NCBI GenBank assembly: GCA_030549335.1
Contig: CM060198.1
Location: forward strand, 53,515,995 to 53,579,994
Direction: 5' to 3'
Length of the DNA stretch: 64,000 nucleotides
DNA from: Pontederia crassipes
Taxonomy: Eukaryota > Streptophyta > Magnoliopsida > Commelinales > Pontederiaceae
Part shown: positions 11,096 to 22,607 of the stretch, piece by piece
How positions within the stretch are numbered: the first letter of the stretch is position 1
How the letters are laid out: every line of letters starts with the position of its first letter
The notes under the pieces: generated by a model
Databases searched by the model: none
Told to the model about the DNA's origin: nothing
Seen by the model: only the letters and a program-made list of their open reading frames with translations
Made by a program: the position numbers and the translations under genes

Positions 11096-12639
11096 AAAAG
11101 TAGCTAATCATATGTTCCCTAAAAAATATCCATTCTTTCCTAGCAAGATTTGTGATACAATGGGTCTCTTAATTTGCTTCATGATCCTTGTGTTTCAACT
11201 TGATATACTAAAGTTCACTAAGGAATGAAGGCGTGATCCCGTGATTCACAGATAAAGAGGTCTTGAATTCAAATGTGAAAGTTGACTTACCTCCTCTAGG
11301 ACTTCTTCATATTTTGTACCATGATTCCTTCAGAACTTTTATCAATAGATAAGTACTTCTAAAAAGAATGTGAAAGTTATGTGTTTTTTTAGTTTTCCTT
11401 TATTGTATTAGTGCTTTTAAGAAGAATATGAAAGTTATGTGCTTTTATTTTTAGTTTTTTCCCTTGCATTAAGCCTTCCATTACTTGTTTTTAAAGTATG
11501 AGTTGTGGTTCTTGTTATAACGATCTGAAATTCACCTTAAAAGTTTTGAGCATTTAGAAAAATTTCGGCCATGTGTAATTTAATAGCAAAAGATTTGACA
11601 ATTTGGAGAAAATCATAATAAATAAAAAAAATATTAATCAAATAGATTAATATTCCATAAGACACTAAATGTCTAAATTTTTCATTACATCATTAATATC
11701 ATTGTTCATCTAAAATATTAAGTCTTATTTAACTCTAAGCATATGCAACATTTTGTCATGAGCTTGCCATCCAACACTTAATTTTGGTTACTTGCACGGA
11801 TCCATAGTGCATGGTTTTCCAGTTAAAGTGTGTAAATGTCAATGCTATTCTATTACATGACACTACATGTGATAAATCATTATCATAGTAATAATAACAT
11901 ATGACATGCATGAATTATATCATGAACTTTATATGATAATACATTATGCTTACATTCATGTGATATAAACATCGTCGTACCTGCTTTACTTCAGATCCAT
12001 CGTTTGTAAGTTGCATGCAATAAAAATATACATTCATATCATTCATCACATACATAACACATCATTTCATTTCACATTCATTGTTATGTATATTCTAAGA
12101 GTTTCTTCATAACTCTTTCATCCTTGCTTCTTGACTTCTTTCATACTTTACATCTTCTCAGATTGTTTTATAACCCTTAGGAACTTATTTCATTATTCTT
12201 TTCTTACTTTATTATGTGATCTTTATTCCTTTATGTATCATCTTCATCTTTCATTTTTATCACATAATACTATTTCGACTTTCATTTCGTATCATAAGTC
12301 ATACTTAAGAACACACACATCATAATAATGATGAACTTTATTCTCAGTCATCTTTAGGAATGCATATACTTTATGATGAAGAACATTGTTTCTTTGAAAA
12401 GTACATACACAAATATAAAATTTTATTTCTCAGATTTAAGTCTCCTTGAAGTAATTGCATAAGTATAGGTTTTACTTTCCATTTTTACTTCATCATCATC
12501 TTAACCTTCATTCTTTCTTATAAGATACTTTGAAGTTAATTTCACTTTCATTCTTACTTTATTTTATAACATTTTTAATCTTAACATAGTTGAAAGAATC
12601 ATATCACATCATCACATTGGCTAGTTAGACCACATCTTT

Positions 12640-12800
12640 GGGAACACACACATCATAATTGTGAGGGATTTTATTCCAAAGAATATGCACACTATAATAG
12701 TGAGGGACTTTATTCAGAAAATTACGCACATTATAATAGTGATGGATTTTATTCCAATGAATACACATTTTTTGACGAGGGACTTTGTACTTTGAGAAGC
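12640..12800 (+). repeat. Degenerate tandem repeats inside the putative LTR
   Basis: About three to four imperfect copies of a roughly 40-47-base unit, each containing ATAATAGTGAGGGACTTTAT or a close variant, followed by CCAAAGAATATGCACA-like sequence. The copies start near 12647, 12690 and 12728, and a weaker one follows near 12770. Confidence 0.6.
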
Positions 12801-13097
12801 ACATACACAAATACATGACTTTACTTCGTGGGCTTAGATCCCTCTGAAGTACATACATAGGTGCAGAATTTTGTTTCTCACTATTGATGAGTGACAAGGA
12901 TATTTTTCTTCAACTTTAAGTGCATTATGATTTGTAATATAACAATCACTCATCAATTATTCTTCATTTTTTAGCCTAATTATGGCTGAACATGCATTAC
13001 GTTTATCTACATGTCATATACAATCAATACACATCCATACATAATCTATATATATAAAGAAATAGGTTTAAAATAATTTGGCTTTCATTTTTTGTCT

Positions 13098-13375
13098 GTC
13101 ACGACCGTGACAATGTCATCATGCCCGTGACTGAAGTCCTACAGTTCATCCCCATACGGTCACATTCGTGATTGGGAGTGTCACCGCCGTCCTCCCTTGG
13201 GGAATGATTGTGAATATCAAGTTTTGGATGAATCTCTTGTTCACGGTCATGACTTGGTCGGTCACGACCGTGCTCTACTCCATCACGGCTGTTATAATGT
13301 TGTCACGGTCGTGACAGAGCGTTTGTTTCACCCATGTTTAGTCACGGTCGTTCCAAAACTCGGCACGGCCGTGTC
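13098..13375 (+). repeat. Cluster of CACGGTCGTG-type palindromic motifs
   Basis: Near-palindromic words recur: GTCACGACCGTGAC at 13098-13111, GTCACGACCGTG at 13261, GTCACGGTCGTGAC at 13302-13315, GTCACGGTCG at 13341 and GCACGGCCGTGTC at 13363-13375, with weaker forms between (13240 and 13284). They stand out as a GC island of CpG-rich hairpin-forming words in AT-rich DNA. Similar CACGGCCGTG arrays are familiar in plant gypsy-type LTRs. Their function is not known to me. Confidence 0.75.
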
Positions 13376-14719
13376 AGCGTTTTGGAAGTTTGATCTTTCA
13401 TCCAAAATTCTCAAATTTTGAAATTAAAATTCCAATAAAAATAATATAAAACATCATAAATATTTCCAATATGATCTCTTAGTATTTATGCATCATAAAA
13501 CAAATTAAAACATGCAATTTTCATTCATTAACAAGATTTAGGATTTTGTTCTAAAAATTCATATAATTAACAGAATATATTCTCTGTATAGTATTCTAGC
13601 AACAGACACTAAAGTATTAATAACATAATTTATACTTGTTCTTTTCAAATGACTTCAATTTTCACAGAAAGATAACATGAACATTTAATTTGTGAATAAA
13701 TTTCAAATCCTAATTCAGTATTTTTAATTTTATTATACTTTTTACAATTTGATCTCGATGTTACTCGAGACATCATGTCAGTAGTCCGATGTTTTTTCAA
13801 ATCAGATGAAACAAATTTCTCTGGAAACTAGACTTCGAGGATTTTTCATTCATATATTATTTATAATTTTTGAATAAGAAAAACCTATCTACATAATTAT
13901 TACAAAACAATGATGAATTTAACGGATTACACAACATAAATCATAAAACCCTTATTCATGCAACATTTGTTTATACACCCTTCAATCAAAATTTCTATCA
14001 AAAAGTTTTTGAAACTTTCAATCCAAACAAAAAATATCATTGAGAGAGAAAAGAGGAGTTCGAATTTTCTTTATATATTTTTAAATTTTAAATCTAAAAT
14101 CTTTATTTTTTTAATCATCTTGTCTTTCTTTTTCATCATTTAGAAGTTTCTAAGTCTTTTCGTCCTATATTTTCTTTTTTGATTTTAAAACATAGTCACC
14201 ATGAAAAAAATAGGACTCTAAATCTTCTAGTCCTAGACTATTCTTGGTGGAGAAGAAAAAGAAAGGATATGAGTTGAGTTGACAGTTAGATTTTTAAGAA
14301 ATTAATAAAGTTATTGATCATTTATATAGGATTTAAAGATTTTGATAAAAAAATTTAAATATTCTTGGTCCAAAATTTGAGGGTTTTACAATCTATCGAA
14401 CTTAAAACTTAATATTCAATGCTGGGATTTTAATGAGATATTTGTCTCTTATGTCTTTGAATTTGAGAGAGATTTGGAGTTGATGTATTCCATATAAAGT
14501 TGATAAAAAAAGTGTTATATTATTCAACTGATTTATTTAAAAGTTGTGTGATAAAAGAAAAGGTGATTATAATGATGACAAACTATTTTCATCGCAATAA
14601 ATTAATACATTGCAACTTCTTGTGTGAAAAAAAAAATCTTAATCGAATATATACCAGCTGTTTTTTTATAATACGTAAGGGAGGTGAATGCCTCTGAAGG
14701 TAAAACTTATCACTTAAAC

Positions 14720-15293
14720 TAGGGGTGTAAGAAAAACCCCACATCCGAAAAATTCATCCGATCCGAAAAAACCGAACAAAAAAAATAAAAAATTAGGAGT
14801 CCGAATATGATTTAGGGTGGTTTTTAATAAATTAAAATTCACCCACTAAAATTAGAGCCCCACCCGAAAAAATCGTAGGGGCTCGTGGAGCTCGATTTTT
14901 ATTTATGTTTTTTTATTTATATAATTAATACATGCGTTAATAATTCTTTTATTATAGATATAATATTTTTTGTAGAAAATTTCATACTTTTCTATCACAT
15001 TATCAAACTCTAATTTAATAATTTTAAAATTTTAGTAGTACATTTTATATTTAATATAAAATTAAGTATTTTTATATTAATTTTAAGTTATTAAATATAT
15101 TTTTAAAATATAATTATATAAAAGTAGAGTTCCGAAAAAATCACCCAAAAAAACCGATCCGTCAAAAGGTGGTTTTTACTTTTTCAAAATGGTTTTAGGG
15201 TGATCTTTCTAATTTTAAAAATCGATCCGAAAAATAACGATTGATTTTTTTAGACCGAAAATTCGAACCAACCTGAACTACTTTTGACCCCTA
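14720..15293 (+). mobile_element. hAT-type MITE, family 1, copy A (574 bp)
   Basis: The element starts TAGGGGTGTAAG and ends CTTTTGACCCCTA, forming short inverted termini of the TAGGGGT type known in hAT MITEs. The flanking 8 bp are ACTTAAAC (14712-14719) and ACTTATAC (15294-15301), a 7-of-8 match, and 8 bp is the hAT target-site length. Near the ends are CCGAAAAA and CCGATCCG words, and the middle is almost pure AT. There is no coding capacity. Related copies lie at 23986-24480 and, inverted, at about 61431-62007. Confidence 0.75.
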
Positions 15294-16105
15294 ACTTATA
15301 CAGAGAACTCCACAATTTAAAAGAATTAACCCTTATCGAATAAAAATTTTAAAGCTAATTTCATCGATTAGGGGTCATTCATTAATTTTTATAATATTAG
15401 AAGTATAATAAAATATAGTTCGAGACTTGACCGTCAGAAGTAAAATTCTTTGCACATTCTGATATTTTCGAAATTTGATGTTGTGACCACCAGAAAAATC
15501 AATACATATTTTTTTTTGCAAGTCAATTGAGTCTGTAATTCGAAAACTTCCTTTCCTCATTTCGAAACCATTTTTCTTGTATTAAGAGCGAGCCATAACT
15601 ATTATTTGAAACCATTATATAAAAAATTGCAAAAAAAAAACTCAGTTATTAGGATTTGATTAATCTGCTTCATCTCGAGTTGGTTCAATGAAAATATGAT
15701 ATATATGAAATAAATTCATATTTTATTTAAGCAAAAATATGTCACCCATATCATCTCTTTTGGGATATGTTTTTTTTAATCCCATTCATTTAGAGAATTA
15801 ATTGGGATGAAAGCCAAAAAAACTAAAAGATTTACTAAAAAAACCTGTTCATCAAACTTTGATTTATCTGCCACACATACATACCTTATATATATTATTG
15901 ATATATACTTAGAAACATTATATTATTTAGCAATATATGATCCCCCAAGACAAGCTCTCCACCTCTAACATCATTATTCACTTTATCCACATTATTATCT
16001 TCCTTTTCTATCACAAACTTTTTTAATATATTTTTTTCTCTTAAATCAAAACTCAAAATTATCCATACAAAAAGATCCCACATGGACAAGTAACGCCCTT
16101 CTCGC
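15294..16105. other. AT-rich spacer upstream of the 136-residue gene
   Basis: No gene or recognisable repeat is visible. A polypyrimidine run and the TATA box of the following gene are at its right end. Confidence 0.4.
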
Positions 16106-16112
16106 TATATAA
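16106..16112 (+). promoter_or_regulatory. TATA box candidate
   Basis: TATATAA lies 63 bases before the ATG at 16175, at the edge where AT-rich spacer gives way to a GC-rich first exon. If it is used, the leader would be only about 30 bases long. Confidence 0.5.
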
Positions 16113-16174
16113 TCCGTATGCGAGAGCCACAGCATTAAATCGACCGCTCGGCGCGCGCCACCAACCCCGAACCC

Positions 16175-18099
16175 ATGACCGCCGCCCCCGCCGCCGTGCC
16201 CGGCGCCGCCTCGAAGAGGGCGGTGCTCGCCGATGACGTGCCCTGGAGGGCGAACCCCGCGGGCGTGAGGCCCGTCCCCAGAATCCACCAGAACGCCGTC
16301 CTGCGCGTCCAGCCGAGCGACCCCAAGGCCGGCTACGCCCTCGCCGTCATGAAGGTTTCTCCTGCCGTCTTGGCTTCGCATTCCTCTTGCGTCTAGGCGT
16401 CGGCTCGTTCTCTCATTGATCGGCTGGTGTTTGTGTTATTGCAGCATCCGGACCCCGTCGGAGAAGGATTCGGCGTGGAGGCGAGGCTGGAGGCGGCGGG
16501 GCCTGACTGCCTCGTGCCGGGGCTGGCGAGGCCTGTGAAGCTTCTCGGCGTCAAGGTTTGCCTCTCTTTAATCTCAAGTTGCCTCCTTTTTCGTAGCTCT
16601 GGTGCGTAATCTGCATAATTTTGATAGTTTATTCATGATACGGTTTGCTTTTGCCTTGTATTGAAATTAGAAGTTGTTATGTTCTTATGAGTTCTTCATC
16701 TAACTTCGCATCTCATGTATCAATTTCCAATCAAAATGAGACTCTTTGTTTCATATCTTATAGCTGTAGCCTGGATCTGGTTCCGGCTTCCAATTATCTT
16801 ACTTGGTGAATGAACTGGAATTGGAATCTACAGCAATTCTCAGTATTCTCACGATCGAAAAGTTATCCATGTTTCAAACTTAAGAGGCAATGGATATGCT
16901 AATAGTTAGGGAAAGAGAGAAAATTTTGTAAATTGAAAGGCAAATGCGAGAAATAAGGATTTAGTGCGGATTACAATTGGAAAGTTGTCATGTAGCTACT
17001 ACAATGGAGAGACTAGAGAGAACTCCCAAAATTAGTTAAATAAAGTCATTCTCTCATCTTCCATTGAACTTTCGGAGCCAACTAGTGCTACATAAAAGTG
17101 TAGCTTTGAACCAGTAAGAATATTCAACCCCTCGGTTTCATTCAAAACCTCCTTTTCTTTGTTAATACAAAATCTCTTTTAGACAGCCCATGACATTGAC
17201 CCAACTTACAGGGGATAAAGTTAGAAAAACGAAAAAGGGGAAGATCCATGAATTTATATGGATAATTCAGAAAAAAGTTATTGAACTGGAGGAAAGAAAG
17301 ATGGATGATGCTTTACAATAGTTGTTTTCTCATTATATTTGAATCTTTGGCTTTTTAGTCTGGACTCAGATGATGGCCATACCATATATACTGCTGACTG
17401 TTTGGTAATGAGTTTCCAAAAGTAATGAGTCACATGCCACTTTTCTTCGCTATTTTTCACTACACATTCATAAATGCTCACTATATTGTGCCATTATATT
17501 TTGTTGGGTACAGGTCTGGCCGATAGATGTTAACTTCAAGTTTTTGCAACCTATTGGACGAGGAATGCAGGCTCTGGGAAAGGTGTGTCACAACTCAACT
17601 GTCATCACTTTGCAGTAATGTCAATTAAATGGAAAACGAAGTATTTGGACTATCTCTACATTTGATGATATTGTATGTAGCTTAGGTTTTTTAAGCTGTG
17701 AAGGCCCATGGATTTTTTTTTTGTTTTATATTTGTGATGAGAGCGGAATGGCGTCGTATGATCCATGTAGCCGACCCCACCTAGTGGGATAAGGCTTTGT
17801 TGTTGTTGTTTATATTTGTGATGAAGAAAGTAGTTGTTGCTCAGTCTTTTGTGTCTGTGCTATGCCTGAAGTTGTGTACTGTGTTCTTCTCTAGCTTATT
17901 GTTCATGCATAGCACTACAAGGTTACTTGAAATATGCGTTTGAGTTACATGTTACATGTTCTTCTTTTGCCTACATAATGAGCATGCTTTTAAAGGGTAA
18001 CTGGCATCCTAATTATTGATGTTCTGTCCTTTTTCTTTTATGATGCAGTCTATGGATCTCGCAGTAAATCTCATGAATGCATCATTTCAAGATCGCTAG
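16175..18099 (+). CDS. Small conserved plant protein of unknown function, 136 residues
   Basis: Four exons, 16175-16354, 16445-16555, 17514-17582 and 18049-18099, all join in phase 0 at consensus GT..AG borders and give 136 residues. The protein begins MTAAPAAVPGAASKRAV and contains DVPWRANPAGVRPVPRIHQN, YALAVMKHPDPVGEGF, AAGPDCLVPG, KLLGVKVWPIDVNFKF and ends MDLAVNLMNASFQDR. There is no evident signal peptide, transmembrane helix or catalytic motif. I recognise the style of a conserved single-domain plant protein (PVPRIH, GPDCLVPG and LMN.SF.DR blocks) but cannot name a function. The clean exon structure, the sharp rise in GC of exon 1 and the TATA box support a real gene. A truncated SINE sits in intron 3. 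Confidence 0.8.
17741..17808 (+). mobile_element. 5'-truncated Au-type SINE with 16-bp target-site duplication
   Basis: Only the 3' half of the SINE is present: GCGGAATGGCGTCGTATGAT, the CCGACCCCACCTAGTGGGAT core and the TTG tail. TTTATATTTGTGATGA occurs on both sides, at 17725-17740 and 17809-17824. It lies in intron 3 of the 136-residue gene in the same orientation. Truncation at the 5' end is typical of incomplete reverse transcription. Confidence 0.85.
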
Positions 18100-20122
18100 A
18101 CTTGCCAATGTTGTTACTATGAATTTTGAGATGAATTTTACTTGATGTATTCTACGACCGGAGTAGGCAGCTTCTTTGAGTTGATGAGAGAAACAATCGG
18201 GAAGATCCTGCCATGCTTTTGTAATGGTCATTAATGTATAATAATACACAGAGAATGCCCTGTGTCCACATGCTCCTTTTTTACCACATTGTACATGGCC
18301 CAACTCTTGTAGCAATTGATCTTTACTACTTCCATGATCGCCTACTAGTAGTATTAGCCAAGCTGTGCCATGTGATTTTCAATTGGAAAACCAGTTGCAT
18401 TCATGTGATGCTGGGTACTTGTTAGTTGCAGTTGGCAATGGCAATGCCCCCTTCAGGGAATATCAGAAATCAAAAGATCCAAAAGTCAGCACATATCACC
18501 AATATAAGATTTTGTTTCTTGGGTTATATATTGAGTTTACATTTATTTAATATTTTGAGCATTTTAAGAATAATAAAAAATTATAAATGTAAAAGAAGTA
18601 CATCATAGCTAAAGTAATTATTATAACCATTTAAATTATTTAATGTCATAAATAATTTTAATATAGTTAATTAATTAATATTAATATATAGTGTTGGATT
18701 GGATATCAATTTATATTTAATGGAACTCGTTGTTTGACTTCTACTTGGAGCTATGAGTCAATCCGATTCGATATAAATAAGATCGAATGGTATTGATGGT
18801 AGGTAATCCGTTGATGTTAACTTAAAATTATTTTGACTCATCACTTTACCTCATTTACTTAAAATAATTTATAAGTGACAAGATGATCTAATAAGAATAA
18901 AGATCACTTGTGAAGTGACAATCTAATAAAGCGAGTGTCCAATTTACATTGTCACTTGGTAAACTTTTAATGTTGACATTGCTTTAAATTTGAAAATAAT
19001 TTGGATAAGAACTAGTGTCCATTTACATTGTCACTTGGATGACAATATGATTTAACTTTTTTTATAATTCTGATATTACTATTATTATTATTATCATCAT
19101 CATCGTCATTATAGCATATGTAATTATTATTTATATTATATTATTATTGTTCATACTTTACAATTTTATTTATCTAATATATTAATTTTATTAATTCATG
19201 ATCCAAATTTATACATTACTAATAAAAGGATACTTAATAAATATTTCATTATAATTAAGCATGAATGTTTTATTTCCTAGATATATTATTTGTGGATAAC
19301 AAATATATAATGCCTAATATTCTTATACGAACTTATATAATAACAACATTTGCGATTTGATTTAAGCAGATCTCGAGTTTGATTTATGGATGTGTGAAAA
19401 TAGCAATTTGACCTGTTGTAATTAAGAATGATTCAAATTAGTAGTAAATTTAAATTTTTATCGGATGGTTTTATTTTTCAGTTGTACAACTGCATTCAAA
19501 AGCTACATGGATTAACATTTTGCAAGCCCCATAAGTAGCGGTGGCGTGACATGACATTTGAACTCATCTCAAAGAGCTGTGAGCTGTGACGTAAAGAATA
19601 TAGAAAAAAAAAATGTAACTGAGAAATCAACACCCACAAGAAGTCCACCCAAAATTAGAAGATATGCCAGGAATCCTTGTAGCATCTACCATCTTTAAAT
19701 TCCTCTACTCGTACTCCTTTTTGGTTACAACATCAAGTACAGCAAAAATGATCTCAGTAAGAATGCTGAGTTGAGAAAATTAATTCATTTCTAACAAGTA
19801 GCTGGAAGATGACTGCAAGATTTTTGTTCAATCCCCAGTACATTTTTGAACATTTTAAACCAAAGTCAACTTCCAACTTCTAATCAAAATTTTTTAAATA
19901 GTCAACTGCTGTGTTCTTATTTGTCTATTGTTTCTTCTCCATCTTATTCATCATTCTGACTTCATGCACCTTCTCACATATTTATTTTATTGAGTTGCAG
20001 AGGCACCAATCTCGGATATTCCCCTTGCTTCCCGCTGCTCTGGCTATATTAGTGACCCAAACAGAGCAGAGACAGAGCAAAGCTAAGGGAACTGACAGGG
20101 GAGAAACAGAGGGGTCAACAAC
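18100..20122. other. Intergenic spacer, 3' flank then upstream region of phosphatase copy 1
   Basis: The first few hundred bases are the presumed 3' UTR of the preceding gene. The rest is AT-rich with ATT/ATC microsatellite-like runs near 19078-19115. No gene is supported. About 100 bases before the phosphatase ATG the sequence becomes GC-richer and purine-rich (ACAGAGCAGAGACAGAGC), probably its leader. Confidence 0.4.
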
Positions 20123-22494
20123 ATGGGGAGGATGCATCCTCAACATTCTGTTGTCCTCTTGGCACTTGCCATTGCAGGGCTTCTGCTCGCACGCTGCGAT
20201 GGCGGGGTCACCAGTTCTTTCGTTAGGAGGCTCGGCGAGAGCAAGGACATGCCCCTGGACGCCGATGTTTTCCGCGTGCCGCCGGGCCACAATGCGCCGC
20301 AGCAGGTACTCTCTGTTCAGCTCCTAGAGTTGGCCAAGTTTCTTTTTTTTTTCTTGATGAGATTGAGAATTGTTCATTAAAGCTTCCGTCTTGGTCTGTA
20401 ATTTCAAGGTACATATCACCCAAGGAGATCTAACTGGCGCGGCCGTGATCGTGTCGTGGGTGACCGCAGACGAACCCGGCTCCAGCAAAGTGCTCTATGG
20501 AACCTCCATGGACAAGCTCACGTACTCTGCCGAAGGAAGCTACACCCAGTACAAGTTCTATACTTACACTTCTGGTTACATCCATCGTTGCACTTTGAAG
20601 AAGTTGCAGGTGGCGAGCTCTTCCCATGTCTTGGCCATTTTGTCGTTGTTTCTTACGTGCTACCTGTCCGTTCTGATCTCCGACGTGATCTGCTTGCAGT
20701 ATAATACGAATACGCTGTCGGAGATGGGCACGCCATGCGGACCTTCTCCTTCACTACGCCTCCCCCCGTCGGCCCAGACGTCCCCTACACGTTTGGTCTC
20801 ATAGGTACCGACCCCGCCATGCATGCATGAAAAGAAGTGATTGCAGGATTAATTGAATGCACGTAGCAATTTCTTTTTCTTCTCTGTCCAACTCACAAAG
20901 TTTTTGCTTTCTTGAGAGTTGAGGCTCCAAACTCCAAAGCAAGCAGCCTTCTTGGATTAGATTCGAAGGAGACAGGCAGGAAGCATTATGACGTACTTTT
21001 CATTCTTGTGTATGTTACTCTCAGGTGATCTTGGACAGACGTACGACTCAAACATCACGCTGTCTCACTACGAGACGAATCCCAAAGCGCAGGCAGTGCT
21101 GTACTTGGGGGATCTCTCCTACGCGGATAACTACCCCAACCATGACAATGTCAGATGGGACACGTGGTGCAGGTTCATTGAGAGGAGTGCTGCGTACCAG
21201 CCCTGGATTTGGACTGCAGGAAACCATGAGCTCGACTTCGCTCCACAAATTGTGAGTGCTGGCCGCTGAGTGTGTGCGTTGCATGTAGATTTCAGTCACA
21301 TCTAATATTGATGTCCTGTTGTTTGCACTTTGCATGACGTTGCAGGGTGAAACTGTGCCATTTAAGCCGTACACCAAGAGGTTTCCTGTCCCCTACAAGG
21401 CTTCTGGCAGCACTCAGCCATTCTGGTACTCCATCAAACGTGCTTCAGCGTACATCATTGTCCTGTCATCATACTCGGCATACGGTATGCTCAGAGCATC
21501 ATGTTCAGAGTTTCGGTTTCCATTACGATTTGCAGCAGAAATGGAATGGGAAGAATCGAAATTCCTGACATATTAAGTAGGACATTTAAAAACTTCAAAT
21601 AAATGTAACATAATCGAGAATCAAGATGTATAACTTTCATGTTCTGTTCTTTGGATGTCTCTGATCTGGTTCTCTTTGCTCTCTGCTGCCGAATCCAAAC
21701 AGGGAAATATACTCCTCAGTACCAGTGGTTGAACGCAGAGCTGGCGAAGGTGAACAGAAGCGAGACACCGTGGTTGATCGTGCTCCTGCATTCGCCATGG
21801 TACAACAGCTACAACTATCATTACATGGAAGGCGAGACCATGAGAATCCAGTTTGAATCATGGCTCGTGAAATATAAAGTTGACATGGTCTTCGCTGGGC
21901 ATGTTCACGCCTACGAGAGAAGTGTAGGTCACACACCTTCTCAAGATTTATATTACCTCTGTCAGTATAATTCAGGCTTTTGAAGGAATATGTTCTTGAT
22001 GATGAGATGTTTTGATGCTGCATGGATGTGATTTTAATGATACCTGTTCTTGCAGTATAGGATTTCGAACATTGCCTACAACATAACAAATGGTAAGTGC
22101 ACGCCAGTGCCAGACCAATCAGCTCCTGTGTACATCACCGTTGGTGATGGAGGAAACATCGAAGGACTTGCAAACAAGTGAGTCTATTTCTGTTTCTGTG
22201 GTATATGCAGATTATCATACATATGTGCATGAAAGAATCCTATTTTTCTTGTTGGATTAACATTTCGTCTGCTTCTTCTGTTCTGTCGCGTGATCATGCA
22301 GCATGACTGAACCACAACCGAGCTATTCAGCATTCAGGGAAGCAAGCTTCGGCCATGCCATCCTTGAGCTCAAGAACCGCACGCACGCCTACTACACTTG
22401 GCACCGGAACCAGGACGGCGACGCAGTGGCTGCTGATTCGATGTGGTTTTACAACAGATATTGGAAGCCTCAGCCAGAGAGCAATAAAGCCTGA
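20123..22494 (+). pseudogene. Purple acid phosphatase, tandem copy 1, frameshifted by a 7-nt deletion
   Basis: Eight exons mirror the intact neighbour: 20123-20305, 20409-20609, 20700-20804, 21025-21251, 21346-21484, 21703-21923, 22056-22177, 22302-22494. Every exon matches the paralogue in length except exon 1 (183 versus 201 nt) and exon 3 (105 versus 112 nt). After YNT in exon 3, seven bases are missing compared with the paralogue, so the reading frame shifts and meets a stop at 20802-20804; the product would be about 162 residues. The frame beyond the gap is otherwise open and well conserved, including all metal-ligand motifs: [30 protein letters not shown] and GHVHAYERS. The N terminus is a signal peptide ([17 protein letters not shown]). 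The 90-nt intron 2 has no stop and no other AG that would restore the frame. An intact protein would be a secreted or vacuolar Fe-Zn/Mn phosphomonoesterase. It may be a young pseudogene, a null allele or an assembly error. Confidence 0.75.
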
Positions 22495-22574
22495 TGAAGA
22501 TTAGAATTGAATGACACTGTTGCTGAATCACTCACATTGTTGCATTTAATTATCTGAACTGATTTGTCCTGTTA

Positions 22575-22576
<2 letters not shown>

Positions 22577-22605
<29 letters not shown>
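22577..22605 (+). repeat. Poly-C tract (29 C)
   Basis: A run of 29 cytosines about 80 bases past the stop of phosphatase copy 1, in its presumed 3' UTR. The exact length is likely unreliable because such runs are error-prone in sequencing. Confidence 0.9.

Positions 22606-22607
<2 letters not shown>

Larger units (their letters stand above)
11513..14390 (+). mobile_element. Probable solo LTR of a Ty3/gypsy-type (Tekay/Del-like) retrotransposon
   Basis: The stretch begins TGTTATAACGATCTGAAATT and continues with a phrase (AAAGTTTTGAGCATTTAGAA) that I associate with the start of large Tekay/Del-type LTRs. It ends in TTTGAGGGTTTTACA, so it has the TG...CA ends of an LTR. About 2.9 kb is within the size range of these LTRs. 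Inside are degenerate tandem repeats and a cluster of CACGGTCGTG-type palindromes, both common in such LTRs. There is no gag-pol coding sequence. The five bases on each side (GTTCT and ATCTA) do not match, so either the borders are slightly wrong, the duplication has decayed, or the LTR arose by recombination between different copies. Confidence 0.5.

Noticed and set aside
12625-12897. Minus-strand frame of 90 codons in the LTR
   Set aside because: It is produced by the tandem repeats, giving repetitive NKIPHYYNV-like residues rather than a gene.
16046-16381. Antisense frame over exon 1 of the 136-residue gene
   Set aside because: GC-rich shadow; the plus-strand gene has four in-phase exons.
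19911-20327. Plus-strand frame spanning the phosphatase copy 1 leader
   Set aside because: It is out of frame with the signal peptide and phosphatase exon 1 and runs into intron 1.
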